Positions 1 through 9,618 of a stretch of 64,000 bases of DNA are shown here, piece after piece. The notes beneath the pieces are model-generated. The model did not search any database, was not told the origin of the DNA, and saw only the letters and a list, made by a program, of their open reading frames with translations. This DNA comes from JACPNO01 sp963825405. GTDB lineage: Bacteria; Acidobacteriota; Terriglobia; Bryobacterales; Bryobacteraceae. Both the position numbers and the translations under genes were made by a program. The stretch spans positions 248,001-312,000 of the forward strand of contig CAWGTB010000003.1 in NCBI GenBank assembly GCA_963825405.1, in the 5' to 3' direction. Position 1 is the first letter of the stretch; every line of letters starts with the position of its first letter.

Positions 1-12
1 TGAGCGAAGAAG

Positions 13-1629
13 ATGAGCCCGCAAGCGAGTGAAATCAGCCTGCTGACCGCACTCGATATTTCCGTGCTGGAACGCAGCGCGAACGGAGCGCTCACGCTGG
101 TTGGTACGCCGCCCGTCTGGTTCAATGTTGTGTTTTCGCCGGCGCGCGGGCCGCAAAATGAAATTGACTTCAGCGAATCCAGTCCCTACCTGGCCGAATT
201 CACCGTCGATGCCGAAGAATTCTGGAAGAGCTCGGAAGGCCGTCTTCATGGGGGAACGTGGACCCAGCGCGACATCCACGGCCAGGAGGTTGGCCTGGAG
301 GCGTGGGCGATTCGCGTGGACGAACGGAACTTTCTCTTAGTCAAAGAGCTCGGCGAAGAATTCGAGGAACGGCGCGCTGCATTTCAAAAAGCTCGTGAAA
401 CCGGCCTTTCGTATGAGTCGCTCGGCCGCGCCCATCGCAGCTCGGTCGACGCCCAACAGAAGCTCGAGATGCGCAATCGCGAAGTCGAGCGTATCAACGA
501 ATTGAAAAGCGAATTTCTGGCGAGCATGAGTCATGAGCTGCGAACGCCGCTCAACGCGATTATCGGCTTTGCCGGTCTGCTGGATGAAGAAAGCGCCGGC
601 AAGCTGAATGATGAGCAGAAGTCCTACGTGCAGCACGTCTCACGCGCATCCGGCCACCTGTTGGATCTCATCAACGACATCCTCGACCTTTCCAAAATCG
701 AAGCCGGGTACCTCGAATTGCATCCGACTACGTTCCCGTTGGCCGGCGCGCTGGCCGAAGTGCTGTCGACGACCTGGCCACTGGCGCGCTCCAAAAACAT
801 CCGGCTGAATGTCGACAGAAATTCGCCGTTCACGGTGCACGCCGACCGCATTCGCTTCAAGCAGATTCTCTACAACCTTTTGAGCAATGCCATCAAATTC
901 ACGCCGAAGGGCGGCGAAGTTGGCATGAATTGCTCACAGGATGACGCGTTTCTGACCGTCGCCGTTTACGATACCGGAATCGGCATTCCCGCCGAAGAAC
1001 GCGACGCGATCTTCGAGAAATTTCACCAGGTGAGCAGCGTTTCGAAAGAGGGCAGGGCAGGCACCGGGCTCGGCCTCACCATCACCAAGCGACTGGTGGA
1101 ACAGCATGGCGGGCGGATCTGGGTGGAGAGCGAAACCGGCGCCGGCAGCCGCTTCCAATTTACGTTGCCCGTTCAGTCTGCCGATGACGCCCAGCCCGTG
1201 CCGGCTCCCGCGCCAGCCGCCCTAGCCGAGCAGCCCAACCCGAACGCCGCAGTTCTCACGGCTGCGGTGGTGGAAGACAATCCGGCCAATCGCGCGCTGT
1301 TTGAAATTATGCTGAAGCCGACGTACCGCGTGGTGTCCTTCGGGAACGGCCCGGAGGCGCTGGAGGCGTTCACGCGCGAACGGCCCGACGTCATCATCAT
1401 GGACATCGCGCTGCCGGGAATGAGCGGCCTGGAAGTCATCAAGCGGCTGCGAGCGGACAGCGTTCTCAAATCCATTCCTGTGATCGCAGTGTCTGCCCAC
1501 GCCATGGCCGGAGACCGCGAAAAATTTCTTGCCGCTGGATTTGACGAGTATCTGCCCAAGCCGATTGGCGGAAGAGCCGTGCTGCTCGATGCGCTGCGGC
1601 CGCTGGTCGCCGCTAAGCCAAATATTTGA
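13..1629 (+). CDS. Hybrid sensor histidine kinase with C-terminal receiver domain
   Basis: This is a 538-residue soluble two-component protein with no clear membrane segment, so it probably senses a cytoplasmic signal or works with a partner. The N-terminal 140 residues are an unassigned input region, followed by a short coiled coil. The HisKA box has the motif SHELRTP with phospho-acceptor His174. The HATPase follows with an N box (NLLSNAIKF) and G boxes (DTGIGIP and GTGLGL). A Pro/Ala-rich linker leads to a receiver domain with Asp464 (MDIALPG) and a C-terminal KP pair. An in-frame TGA at 1-3 makes the ATG at 13 the likely start. It converges with the response regulator next door and overlaps its end by 17 bp, so the two are probably functionally linked. 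Confidence 0.88.
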   Translation: MSPQASEISLLTALDISVLERSANGALTLVGTPPVWFNVVFSPARGPQNEIDFSESSPYLAEFTVDAEEFWKSSEGRLHGGTWTQRDIHGQEVGLEAWAIRVDERNFLLVKELGEEFEERRAAFQKARETGLSYESLGRAHRSSVDAQQKLEMRNREVERINELKSEFLASMSHELRTPLNAIIGFAGLLDEESAGKLNDEQKSYVQHVSRASGHLLDLINDILDLSKIEAGYLELHPTTFPLAGALAEVLSTTWPLARSKNIRLNVDRNSPFTVHADRIRFKQILYNLLSNAIKFTPKGGEVGMNCSQDDAFLTVAVYDTGIGIPAEERDAIFEKFHQVSSVSKEGRAGTGLGLTITKRLVEQHGGRIWVESETGAGSRFQFTLPVQSADDAQPVPAPAPAALAEQPNPNAAVLTAAVVEDNPANRALFEIMLKPTYRVVSFGNGPEALEAFTRERPDVIIMDIALPGMSGLEVIKRLRADSVLKSIPVIAVSAHAMAGDREKFLAAGFDEYLPKPIGGRAVLLDALRPLVAAKPNI

Positions 1630-2455
1630 TCAGCAGTACTTCATTGCCTTTTTGGCTGTAAAGCACTTCGTCGGCAAACTTCCGGGTCAGCAGGATTCCG
1701 AATCCGCCGGGCCGAATTCCCATCTGCGCCCGCAGTTCGGCGTGCTCAAACGGAGCGTCATCCGGATTGGAGATGGCGGCGTGCGGCAGGTTGTCGAACG
1801 AGAATCCCTCGCCGGGGTCGCGTATGTAATAGATGATGCTGCGAGCGGTTCGCACGTATGTGAGACTTACTATTTGATCGGGATCGGAATGCCCGCCGTG
1901 CTCGATGGCATTCATCAGCAGTTCGCGGAACGCCGTGCCCACGTCGTCTCTTTCCTGCCGGCTGAGGTCGGCCGCCAATTCGGAAAAAAATTGCGACAAC
2001 CGCTCCGCCACGTCCATCTTGCAGCGAAGCTGTAAAGAGATCCAGCCAGGCCGCGCGGACAAAATTTCGATGTCGCCGGGGTCGGAAAGCCGGGACAGCG
2101 CGCGGAACACCGTGTCGCGCACGGTGCTGCTGGCCAGGGGCTTACTGAGGTAGCTGTAGGCCTGCTGGCGAATGGAATTGACGATGTGTTCGGGCGTGCT
2201 CTCGGCCGTCATCACCACTACCGCGGTTCCCGGACGGACCTCGCGAATGCGCTGCAGCAGCGTGAGTCCGTCCATCCCGGGCATGTGGATGTCGGTGAGC
2301 ACCAGATCATAGGGGTGGGCCATTAACCGGTCGAGCGCTTCTTGTCCGTCGCTCGCGTGATGGATGTCGCGGCCTTCGGCACGCAGCATCGCGGTCAGCA
2401 ATTCGTGCGCGACCGCATCATCATCCACAATCAGAATCTGTTTACTGGAGGACAT
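1613..2455 (-). CDS. Response regulator with C-terminal HATPase_c_2 (anti-sigma-like) domain
   Basis: A receiver domain (about residues 5-120) carries the acidic pair in IVDDD, a phospho-Asp in LTDIHMPGMDG and a conserved Lys in SKPL. After a linker comes a GHKL ATPase fold of the RsbW/anti-sigma type, with N box MNAIEHGG and G box DPGEGFS. Proteins of this layout usually feed phosphorylation into partner switching rather than DNA binding. That is inference, because no sigma or anti-sigma antagonist gene lies nearby. I start it at the second Met (MSSSKQ), which directly precedes the receiver fold. An upstream Met at 2503 would add 16 low-complexity residues. It is convergent with the hybrid kinase and a plausible target of it. 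Confidence 0.82.
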   Translation of the reverse strand: MSSSKQILIVDDDAVAHELLTAMLRAEGRDIHHASDGQEALDRLMAHPYDLVLTDIHMPGMDGLTLLQRIREVRPGTAVVVMTAESTPEHIVNSIRQQAYSYLSKPLASSTVRDTVFRALSRLSDPGDIEILSARPGWISLQLRCKMDVAERLSQFFSELAADLSRQERDDVGTAFRELLMNAIEHGGHSDPDQIVSLTYVRTARSIIYYIRDPGEGFSFDNLPHAAISNPDDAPFEHAELRAQMGIRPGGFGILLTRKFADEVLYSQKGNEVLLIKYLA

Positions 2456-2510
2456 CTGGTGAGAGCTTACCACGGTCGAATTCGAGTGTCGCGATGCGAC
2501 CACGGAAGGA

Positions 2511-3179
2511 CTAGCGGCGGCGAATGCTCACGCCGCTGCCTACGTGTTCGATCACTTTTGCAGCCAGCTTGGGGAACTTCACATCCGCCGACTCTTCCGC
2601 CGGAATCGCCGCGCCATCGAGATCCGCCGGGGTGAGCGCCTCGCCGTAGATAATCATCAATTCGCTGCGATTGCTGCTGTCCGGCAGGTAGAAGCAGCGC
2701 GCGCGAGCCACTGCGTCCGGCATCCGGTATCCCTTGGCTGCGAAGAATGCCTTAGCTTTTGCGGAGTCGGAATCGGGCTTGGATGGCGTGCCAAAGTAAT
2801 GCGCGAAAACGCGGGTGTCGGTGATGAAATCCAGATCACCGATCTTGGCGACTCGTTCCGGCTTGTACCGGTAATGACTCTGATTGGTAGGCAAATAGTG
2901 TTCGAACTGCACCCAATAGAAGCGGCGAACCGATCCATCCGCGCCGGTTTCCACGAAAAAATGTTGCTCAGCCACGGCGACCCCATAGAGGATGAAACGC
3001 TGCCCGCCGCCGTAGGCGAGTGATTTTGCGAAGTCCAGACTTACACCCGGCAATTCCGGCGAAGTGAGCGTTTGCCCGGTCACGCGGCCTTGCAGAGTCG
3101 ATTCATCGCTGGACAATTGTGCATTGGCCGCGAGAGCCAGCGCCAGGACCGCGGTACAAGCTAACACCGGAAGCCGCAT
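2511..3179 (-). CDS. Secreted protein of unknown function
   Basis: The 222-residue protein begins with a classical signal peptide (MRLPVLACTAVLALALAANA, cleavage near residue 20). The mature part is soluble, without obvious catalytic motifs or Cys pairs, and contains a Tyr/His/Phe-rich middle (FYWVQFEHYLPTNQSHYRY). I do not recognise the family. A TATACT hexamer lies only 9 nt upstream of the ATG with no ribosome-binding site between them, so a very short leader is possible. It is co-directional with the response regulator downstream (55-nt gap) and with the DtxR-type regulator upstream (15-nt gap). Shared transcription is possible. Confidence 0.65.
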   Translation of the reverse strand: MRLPVLACTAVLALALAANAQLSSDESTLQGRVTGQTLTSPELPGVSLDFAKSLAYGGGQRFILYGVAVAEQHFFVETGADGSVRRFYWVQFEHYLPTNQSHYRYKPERVAKIGDLDFITDTRVFAHYFGTPSKPDSDSAKAKAFFAAKGYRMPDAVARARCFYLPDSSNRSELMIIYGEALTPADLDGAAIPAEESADVKFPKLAAKVIEHVGSGVSIRRR

Positions 3180-3194
3180 GGTGCCGCCAGTATA

Positions 3195-3914
3195 CTAGAG
3201 CCTCGCGGCGGTCACCGAAATTCCAGCAGCAAGAGACTGGTTCACGCGTACCCGATCCGCGCGATCGCCGATCCGCACCAGCAGCGTGGCATTGCGCGTA
3301 CCTGCTTCCACCGTAATGGCCACGCCCGGCCTCAAGCCCAGGCGCGTCATCTCGCGCAGGATGGAGGGATCGCGGTCCGACACGCTGCTGACGATGGCGG
3401 GAATTCCGCACGCCCACTTGGATAGCAGCACTTCTTGCCGGGCCGGAATCGCGCCGCTGCGCTCCGGGATCAGGTGGCCGTGCGGGTCCGTTTCCGGGTC
3501 GCCTAATCTCGCCGCGATGCGATCCTCCAGCTTCTCCGAGATGAAATGCTCCAGCCGCTCAGCCTCATCGTGGACTTCGTCCCAGGAGTAATCCAGGAAG
3601 TCGTGCAGGAAACGTTCCAGCAGGCGATGGTGCCGCAGGACTTCCAAAGCGCGCATCCTTCCAGCGGGTGTCAAACGCACGCCGTGGTGTTTTTCGTATT
3701 TGACGAACGACGGTTTTCGCGCGGCCAGCTTTTGCAGCATGCCTGTGACCGAAGCGGCGCGCACTCCGAGGTGCTGCGCAAGGGCGTTGCTGGTCACGCG
3801 TTCCTCCCCGGCGCCGGCCAGCTCCAGTATGGCTTTTACGTAGTCGTCTACGGATTCGGTGCTGAACGGTCCATTTTTTCGGGATTGCACTAAATCTGAG
3901 AATACTCTGGTCAT
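3195..3914 (-). CDS. DtxR/MntR-family metal-dependent transcriptional repressor
   Basis: The N-terminal winged helix contains the family signature TESVDDYVKAILEL, the recognition segment LGVRAASVTGMLQKL, and then the wing and dimerisation helices (HHRLLERFLHDFL, DEVHDEAERLEHFIS). These carry the His, Glu and Asp residues expected for Mn/Fe binding. The C-terminal 70 residues form a FeoA/SH3-like domain (LGLRPGVAITVEAGT). Length is about 239 residues, usual for a three-domain member. I chose the Met at 3914 (MTRVF). Longer starts at 3977 or 4019 would run through the operator. It is divergent from the TonB receptor, with a perfect 20-bp palindrome between them, so it probably controls both genes in response to manganese or iron. 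Confidence 0.85.
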   Translation of the reverse strand: MTRVFSDLVQSRKNGPFSTESVDDYVKAILELAGAGEERVTSNALAQHLGVRAASVTGMLQKLAARKPSFVKYEKHHGVRLTPAGRMRALEVLRHHRLLERFLHDFLDYSWDEVHDEAERLEHFISEKLEDRIAARLGDPETDPHGHLIPERSGAIPARQEVLLSKWACGIPAIVSSVSDRDPSILREMTRLGLRPGVAITVEAGTRNATLLVRIGDRADRVRVNQSLAAGISVTAARL

Positions 3915-3942
3915 CCGTCCGGCCGCAATTTTTCTGGTTGAC

Positions 3943-3970
3943 TTGACGGCGCGTGGACTTGTGTTAAATT
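3943..3970 (+). promoter_or_regulatory. Candidate promoter of the TonB receptor gene
   Basis: TTGACG (3943-3948) is followed 16 bp later by TAAATT (3965-3970), with an upstream TG giving an extended -10. The transcription start would fall at about 3976-3978, on the ATG itself, so the message may be leaderless. The -10 lies inside the metal-regulator palindrome, so a bound repressor would occlude polymerase. Spacing and -10 match are imperfect. Confidence 0.4.
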
Positions 3971-3986
3971 TAGGCATGCCTAAATT
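3967..3986. promoter_or_regulatory. Perfect 20-bp palindromic operator, probably for the DtxR-type regulator
   Basis: AATTTAGGCATGCCTAAATT is a perfect inverted repeat with the TAGG-N4-CCTA core typical of MntR/DtxR-family boxes. Its central ATG is the receptor start codon on the plus strand, and the same palindrome also reads ATG on the minus strand. It lies between the divergent regulator and receptor genes. Confidence 0.75.
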
Positions 3987-6900
3987 AGGGCGCTGCCGTT
4001 TGGCCGTACTTTTGGCCATCGGATTGGCGATGCGTGTTCCGGCGATGGCTCAGGGCGAAACCACCAGCGCGATCATCGGCTCCGTCACCGATCCCGCGGG
4101 AGCGGCGATCTCCGGCGCCACGGTAACCATCGTGAGCACGGAGAATGGCTTGCAGCGATCCGTGAAGACCGACGATGCCGGGCGATTCAACTTTCCGCAG
4201 CTCAAGCCTGGCATCTACTCCGTGAAAGCCGAAGCGGACGGCTTTCAAGCCCAGCAGAACAGTTCTGTCGCCGCTGGACTCGGCCAAAAGCAAACCGTCG
4301 ATTTCAAGCTCAACATCGCGTCGGCAAGCCAGAGCATCCTGGTGCGGGAACAAGCTCCGCTCATCAATCCGGACAATCCCAACACCTCAACGACGCTGAA
4401 TGCCCGATCGCTCGAGAACCTTCCCAATCCCGGCGGCGACATGACCTATCCGCTGCAGTTCGCCGCCGGCGCGCTGATCAACACCGCCGGCAGCGGCAAC
4501 GATTTCGTCGGCGGCACCAACGGCTACGGCAACGTCCAGTTCAACGGCCTGCCGTCGCTCTCCAACGGCTACATCGTCGACGGCCTGGAGACCAACGATC
4601 CGCTGACCAATCTGAACAGCGGGCTCTCGACCAATCTGGTTCTGGGATTGAATTCCATCGCGGAGGTGACGGTCAACACGCTCTCCTACGCCGTCGATCA
4701 GGGCCGCTACGGCGCGTCGCAGGTGAACTACGTCACCAAGTCCGGAACCAATCAGTTTCACGGCAACCTGTACGAGCTGTGGAACGGCTCGCGATTCAAT
4801 GCCGCCAATTTCTTCACCAACGCCACGGCCGGGAACCACAAGCCGCGCTCCACCGTGAATCACTTCGGCGGCAGTCTGGGCGGCCCGATCCTTCACGACA
4901 AGCTGTTCTTCTTCTTCGATTCCGAATGGGTTCGGATCGCGCTGCCCATCGTCAATCGCCACCACGGTGCCCACGCCGGCGTTTCAAAATTACGTGTTGC
5001 AGCAACTGCCGCGCGGCGGCGTGGACGCGGTCACCGGATCGACGTATCAGCCGGCGCCGCAGCTCGTGCCGTTCTACCAGAAACTGTTTTCGCTCTACGG
5101 CAACACCGCGGGAACTCCGCTCGCCGTTCTCGGCTGCCCGTTCAACAGCAATGGCAGCGCCGCCGGCGGCACTCCGCCCAACGGCAACGGCTGCGCCAAC
5201 CGCCAGAGCATCTCGCATTCGAGCAACGATCACGAGCAGGTGCAGACCGCGCGCATCGATTACAACATCAACGCGCAGAACATCGCGTGGTTCCGTTTTC
5301 AGTCCGACACCGGCTTGCAGGCGGCCTATACCGATCCGATCAATCCGCTCTTCAACGCGATCTCGCCGCAGCCGCTGTACTCGTTCGCGTCGGGCTACAC
5401 GCACGTGTTCTCGCCGACGCCTGGTGAACTATTTCAATCCCGCGTTTTCCTGGTACCAGAGCCTGTTCGGGCCCGCCGACTTGCAGAAGACGCTGGCCGC
5501 GTTTCCCATCGTCCTGCAGGGCAGCGGCGCCAACGCGCCCTTCACCACCCTCGGCGGTCTCGACAACACCTGGGTGCAGGGCCGGCGCGCCACGCGCTTC
5601 TTCATCAACGACAATCTGGCCTGGACGCGTGGGCGCGCACGAACTTCGCTTCGGGACCAACAGCCGCATCTTCCGCCTGAACGATTACGATTTCGGCGCA
5701 GGGCACGGTTCCGCTGGTGACCTACACGACCCTGCCGCAATTCATCTACGGCGTCGCGTCGACGGCTTCGACGACGTTTCCGCTGGCCAATTCGCAGCCG
5801 TATCAACTTTCTGAACCTGGATTTCTATGCGCAGGACACCTGGAAGGTGACGCGAACGCTCACGTGGACCTTCGGCCTGCGCGATACGTACAATTCGAAT
5901 CCCATGAATCCGCACCACGCGGTGGCGCGTCTGCCGGCTCGTTCGATTCCATTTCTCACGACGTCAATCAGCCGCTGAGCCAAGTGATCCAGACGCAGCA
6001 GCGTACGGTTTTCGCCGCCACGCCGCTGGCGATCCTGCAGCCGCGAACCGCGATCGCCTGGCAGATCGCGCCGAACACGGTGCTGCGCAGCGGCTTCGGA
6101 TTGTTCAGCGACATGCTGCCGGGCAGCGTCGTCGATCTGGTGGGCACCAATCCGCCGTATTCGAAAACGTTTCAGGGCGGCCTGCTGGGCACGGTCGGCG
6201 GAGTCGGCGATCGCGCCGGGCGTTCCGAACAGCGCGATCGACGCGACCGTCGCGGCCAATCAGCAATTCATCTCCGGATTCGCGCAAGGCCAGCTTTCCT
6301 GCGCGTCGCCGCTGGCGAATCCCGAATGCCTGCCTTCCGCCAGTTGCCATCACGGCCGTTCCGGATGGCAAGCTGCACGCGCCTTACTTCATGCAGTGGA
6401 GCTTCGCGCTGGAGCAGCAGATCGGCAGCGACGCTCAATCTGCGCGCGCAGTATGTCGGGACGCGCGCGGTGAACCAGCCCTACCAGACGCAGGTGAACG
6501 GCTATCAGACGGTGTGCCCGGGCTGCTTCGCGCCGTTTCCTTACGGGCAGCCGGCAGATCCTCGCTTCGGCGCCGTGACGCAGTTGAACACCGGCGCGAA
6601 CAGCCACTACAACGGCCTGCAGCTGACCGCCGACAAGCGGCTGGCGCACGGCTTCCAGGTGCAGGCGAACTACACCTGGAGCCACTGCATGGACACGGTC
6701 TCGAACGGCGGATTCCTGCCTTTCGCCGCGGGCGCGATTCTCTCGCCGCTGCCCGGGCGAACTCGGCCGGCAATACGGCCCGTGCGATTACGATGTCCGC
6801 CACAATTTCACCGCGCAGTACGTCTACCAGTTGCCGTTCAAGGTTCGCAATCGCATGCTGGCGCACGCGCTGAACGGCTGGCAGATTTCCGGCACGGTGT

Positions 6901-7463
6901 TCTGGCACAGCGGCTTGCCGTTCTCGGTTCTGAGCACGCCCTACTCCGCCAACGGCAACGGCATCGTGCAGGGCAGCGGACCGCAGTACGCCAGCGTGGT
7001 TCCCGGCGTGCCGCTGTACGAACACAATCCGATTCCTGGCGTGACGCAGCCGGGAACGCATCCAGTGGCTCAACCCGGATGCGTTTGTCTCGACGGTCGA
7101 TCCCAGCACCGGCGCTTGCGCCGGCGGCGACAATCCGCCAGAACTGCCAGTTCGGCAATCTGGGCCGCAATGCGCTGCGCGGGCCCGATTTCTTCTGGAG
7201 CGATTTCTATCTCACCAAGTGGTTCCCGTTGACCGAACGCGTGAAGCTGCGCGTCGACGGCCAGTTCTTCAATGTGTTCAATCACCCGAATTTCGGGCTG
7301 CCGGTCTTGGCGTACGCGGGCATTCCGGGCAAGCCGTCCACGCAGACCGGATTCGGCGCGCTCAGCTACACCGACGTCGCCGCCGACGGGACTGCTGGGC
7401 GTCGGACTGGGCGGCGACAGCTCGCCTCGCATGATCGCGTTTCAGGCGCGCCTGGAGTTCTGA
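3976..7463 (+). pseudogene. Oar-like TonB-dependent receptor with carboxypeptidase-regulatory domain, broken in about 13 places
   Basis: Translation across frames gives one continuous protein of about 1,160 residues, the usual family size. It has a signal peptide ending AMA-QG, an Ig-like carboxypeptidase-regulatory domain (IIGSVTDPAGAAISGATV), a plug (YIVDGLETND; QVNYVTKSGTNQFHG) and a long beta-barrel ending in a terminal Phe (ARLEF). The frame changes near 4956, 5420, 5632, 5697, 5798, 5933, 6209, 6347, 6430, 6757, 7059, 7138 and 7383. Twelve breaks are explained by one extra base and one (5933) by a missing base. Between breaks the protein is intact, which argues for sequence error rather than decay. 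If intact it would import a metal chelate or glycan at the outer membrane, under control of the DtxR-type regulator. Confidence 0.8.
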
Positions 7464-7698
7464 GACGGCTTGACGCCTCAGCGTGACAAATCGCGGTATT
7501 TCGTGATTCTTTATTTATGAATTCAGATCCAACGTAGCCAGCGATCTCGACCAGTGGGACCAATCACAATAACCATCTAACTATAGTAGTTTCAATCATA
7601 ATCGAGCCTTGTACAATAGCCTGATGCCTCTTTTCAAACCGTATGATTCAAGTGTAACAATTTCAAATAAAAACGTACTATTTCACCGGAGGATAGAA

Positions 7699-9091
7699 AT
7701 GAAAATTAAGGTAATTGCAGTACTGATCGGGGGAATGGCGTCGATGTTGGCCAGCGCGCAGACGCTTCCGGATCTCTTCCCGCTGCCGAATGGAAGCGGG
7801 TTCATCGAGACCTATAACATCAACAAGACGGCCATCAATCTCACCGGGGCCTTCTTCCAATCGCTGGGCACCAACGGACGTTCCTGTGGGTCGTGCCATC
7901 GGCCACTCGAAGGCTGGAGCGTTTCCGCAGATGAGATTAAACTCCGATTCCTCCTCACCGGCGGCCTGGACCCCATCTTCCGCACCAACGACGGTTCCAA
8001 CTGCGACCACAACATCAGTACCGCGACCATCGATGGCCGGCGCCATGCCTACAGCCTGCTGCTCAACAAAGGCGTGATTCGCATCGCGCTGGCCGTGCCC
8101 GCCACCGCGGAGTTCAACGTGGTCAGCGTTCAGAATCCCTACGGTTGCAGTGATACCGAAACGCTTTCGATGTACCGCCGCCCCCTGCCGTCCACCAATC
8201 TGCAGTTTCTCAGTACGCTCATGTTCGATGGCCGAGAGTCGTCGCCGCAAACGGGCACGCAGAAGATCACCTATGCCACCAATCCAGGCGACCTGCTTGC
8301 CGACCTGGCCCATCAGGTGATCGATGCGACTACCGGGCACGCGCAGGCGGTGATGCCTCCCACTGCAGAGCAGGTGCAGGACATCGTGAATTTCGAAATC
8401 CAGTTGAGGACCGCGCAGGCCATCGACTATCAGGCGGGCTTCCTGAACGCAAATGGCGCGAACGGCGGCCCCGTTGCGCTCGCCGTCGCAGCCTTTCTAC
8501 ATAGGGATCAACGATTCCTTCCCCGCGAGTTTTGGCTTCAATCCGTTCGGCACTCCGTTTAATCCTGCCATCTTCAATTTGTATAGCGCCTGGACGGGTT
8601 CGCCGAATGCAGCGCGCGCCAGCATCGCTCGCGGCGAACAGGTTTTCAACTCAAAAGTCATCAACATCACCGGCGTGGCCGGAGTGAATGATGTGCTCGG
8701 CGTTCCCACGCTGGCCGGCAGTTGCGGAACCTGCCACGATTCTCCCAACGTGGGCAATCACTCAGTGTCCGCGCCTTTAAATATCGGTGTTGGCGATCTG
8801 AACAGCCCGCTGGACGTGAGCTATCTGCCGGTGATCACGCTGCAAAACAAAACTTCCGGCGCCACCGTGCAGACTACCGATCCTGGACGCGCTCTGATCA
8901 CTGGACTGTGGGCCGATATCGGCAAGGCCAAAGGACCGATTCTGCGCGGGCTGGCAGCGCGGGCCCCGTATTTCCATAATGGCTCGGCCGATTCGTTGAG
9001 CGATGTGGTTACTTTCTATGACAAGCGGTTCAACGTGGGCTTTACGCCGCAGGAAAAGAAGGACCTGATCGCGTTTCTCAACACCCTATAA
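7699..9091 (+). CDS. Secreted di-haem cytochrome c (peroxidase/MauG-like), one frame break
   Basis: Two haem-binding motifs are visible: CGSCH early in the protein and CGTCH in the C-terminal half, the latter followed by segments typical of di-haem cytochrome peroxidases (LRGLAARAPYFHNGSADSLSDVV). A signal peptide (MKIKVIAVLIGGMASMLASA) sends it to the periplasm. The start at 7699 is fixed by a strong GGAGGA site at 7688-7693. The frame shifts near 8485, where deleting one G rejoins ALASQPFYIG. Substrate is unknown, and enzymes with this layout may oxidise peroxide or modify other proteins. The 235 bp upstream (7464-7698) are unusually AT-rich for this window and hold no other gene. A hairpin follows the stop codon. 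Confidence 0.75.
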
Positions 9092-9097
9092 CGCGTT

Positions 9098-9138
9098 TCC
9101 GGCGGCACCGGATACAGTAAAAACCCCGTGCCGCCGGA
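9098..9138 (+). terminator. Strong stem-loop after the cytochrome gene
   Basis: TCCGGCGGCAC at 9098-9108 pairs perfectly with GTGCCGCCGGA at 9128-9138 (11 bp, 19-nt loop), 7 nt after the stop. It lacks a clear U-tract, so it may stabilise the 3' end rather than terminate by itself. Confidence 0.5.
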
Positions 9139-9193
9139 CCATTACAGCCCGCGTAATTTTTGCGTTCCAACTATCGGACTTGCGCAAAACCTG

Positions 9194-9385
9194 CTACTGC
9201 GTAAGACGATAGCTGGTCACGCTTGCCCATAGCCCTACGGCCTTCAAAACCCATACGGCCACCGCCACCACGACGACGACGTTGAGAATCGTCTTGATGC
9301 TGCCAGCCATGGGGATGTAGGTGTTAATGAGCCACAAGGCCATCCCAACCACTATCAGCACACCGACTACGTATACCAACGGCAT
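9194..9385 (-). CDS. Thivi_2564-family small membrane protein
   Basis: This is a 63-residue protein with two hydrophobic helices (about residues 2-20 and 33-52) separated by the family-typical stretch NTYIPMAGSIKTILN. Members are short inner-membrane proteins of unknown function. It is divergent from the LPHTA protein gene, with a 233-bp AT-rich intergenic region that contains two related inverted repeats. It could therefore share a regulator with that gene. Confidence 0.75.
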   Translation of the reverse strand: MPLVYVVGVLIVVGMALWLINTYIPMAGSIKTILNVVVVVAVAVWVLKAVGLWASVTSYRLTQ

Positions 9386-9441
9386 TGTTTTGACGCTCCT
9401 CGCCTGTGAAGTTGCAATCGGGGTACCACTCAGTGTTTTAC

Positions 9442-9459
9442 TTAACTTATATGAATTAA
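9442..9459. promoter_or_regulatory. Third, imperfect copy of the TTAAC-N8-GTTAA inverted repeat
   Basis: TTAAC (9442-9446), 8 bp, then ATTAA (9455-9459): one mismatch to the repeat found in the promoters at 9506 and 16660. It faces the divergent small membrane protein gene and could be that gene's operator or a second site for the plus-strand promoter. Confidence 0.4.
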
Positions 9460-9488
9460 CTAACTTAGCTTTAGATTGCAGTTTCGGC

Positions 9489-9523
9489 TTGACAAATCGC
9501 CATAATTAACTTAATGTGGTTAA
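9489..9523 (+). promoter_or_regulatory. Promoter with TTAAC-N8-GTTAA operator (copy 1)
   Basis: TTGACA (9489-9494), 17-bp spacer, TAATGT (9512-9517). The inverted repeat TTAAC (9506-9510) and GTTAA (9519-9523) straddles the -10 element. The same -35, spacing and inverted repeat occur at 16643-16677. Predicted leader length is about 95 nt. Confidence 0.65.
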
Positions 9524-9556
9524 ACGATTGAGCACATCCGCCCAATCCGCAGAAGT

Positions 9557-9616
9557 TCTGGACTAAGTCAGACAATCTGAGCCCTTCCTCTTAGCCAACC
9601 CAACCTTAGGAGGTTG
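9557..9616 (+). ncRNA. Structured 5' leader (copy 1): two hairpins, the second holding the ribosome-binding site
   Basis: Hairpin 1: TCTGG (9557-9561) pairs with TCAGA (9568-9572) around loop ACTAAG. Hairpin 2: CAACC (9601-9605) pairs with GGTTG (9612-9616), so the Shine-Dalgarno GGAGG (9609-9613) sits partly in the loop and partly in the stem. Both structures are preserved in copy 2 at 16710-16772. In hairpin 1 a G-U pair here is A-U there, which is a pairing-preserving change. Confidence 0.5.
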
Positions 9617-9618
9617 CA

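Noticed and set aside
3859..3975. Earlier Met for the TonB receptor
   Set aside because: It would place 39 non-signal residues before a textbook signal peptide and read through the regulator gene and promoter. The ATG at 3976 fits the signal peptide.
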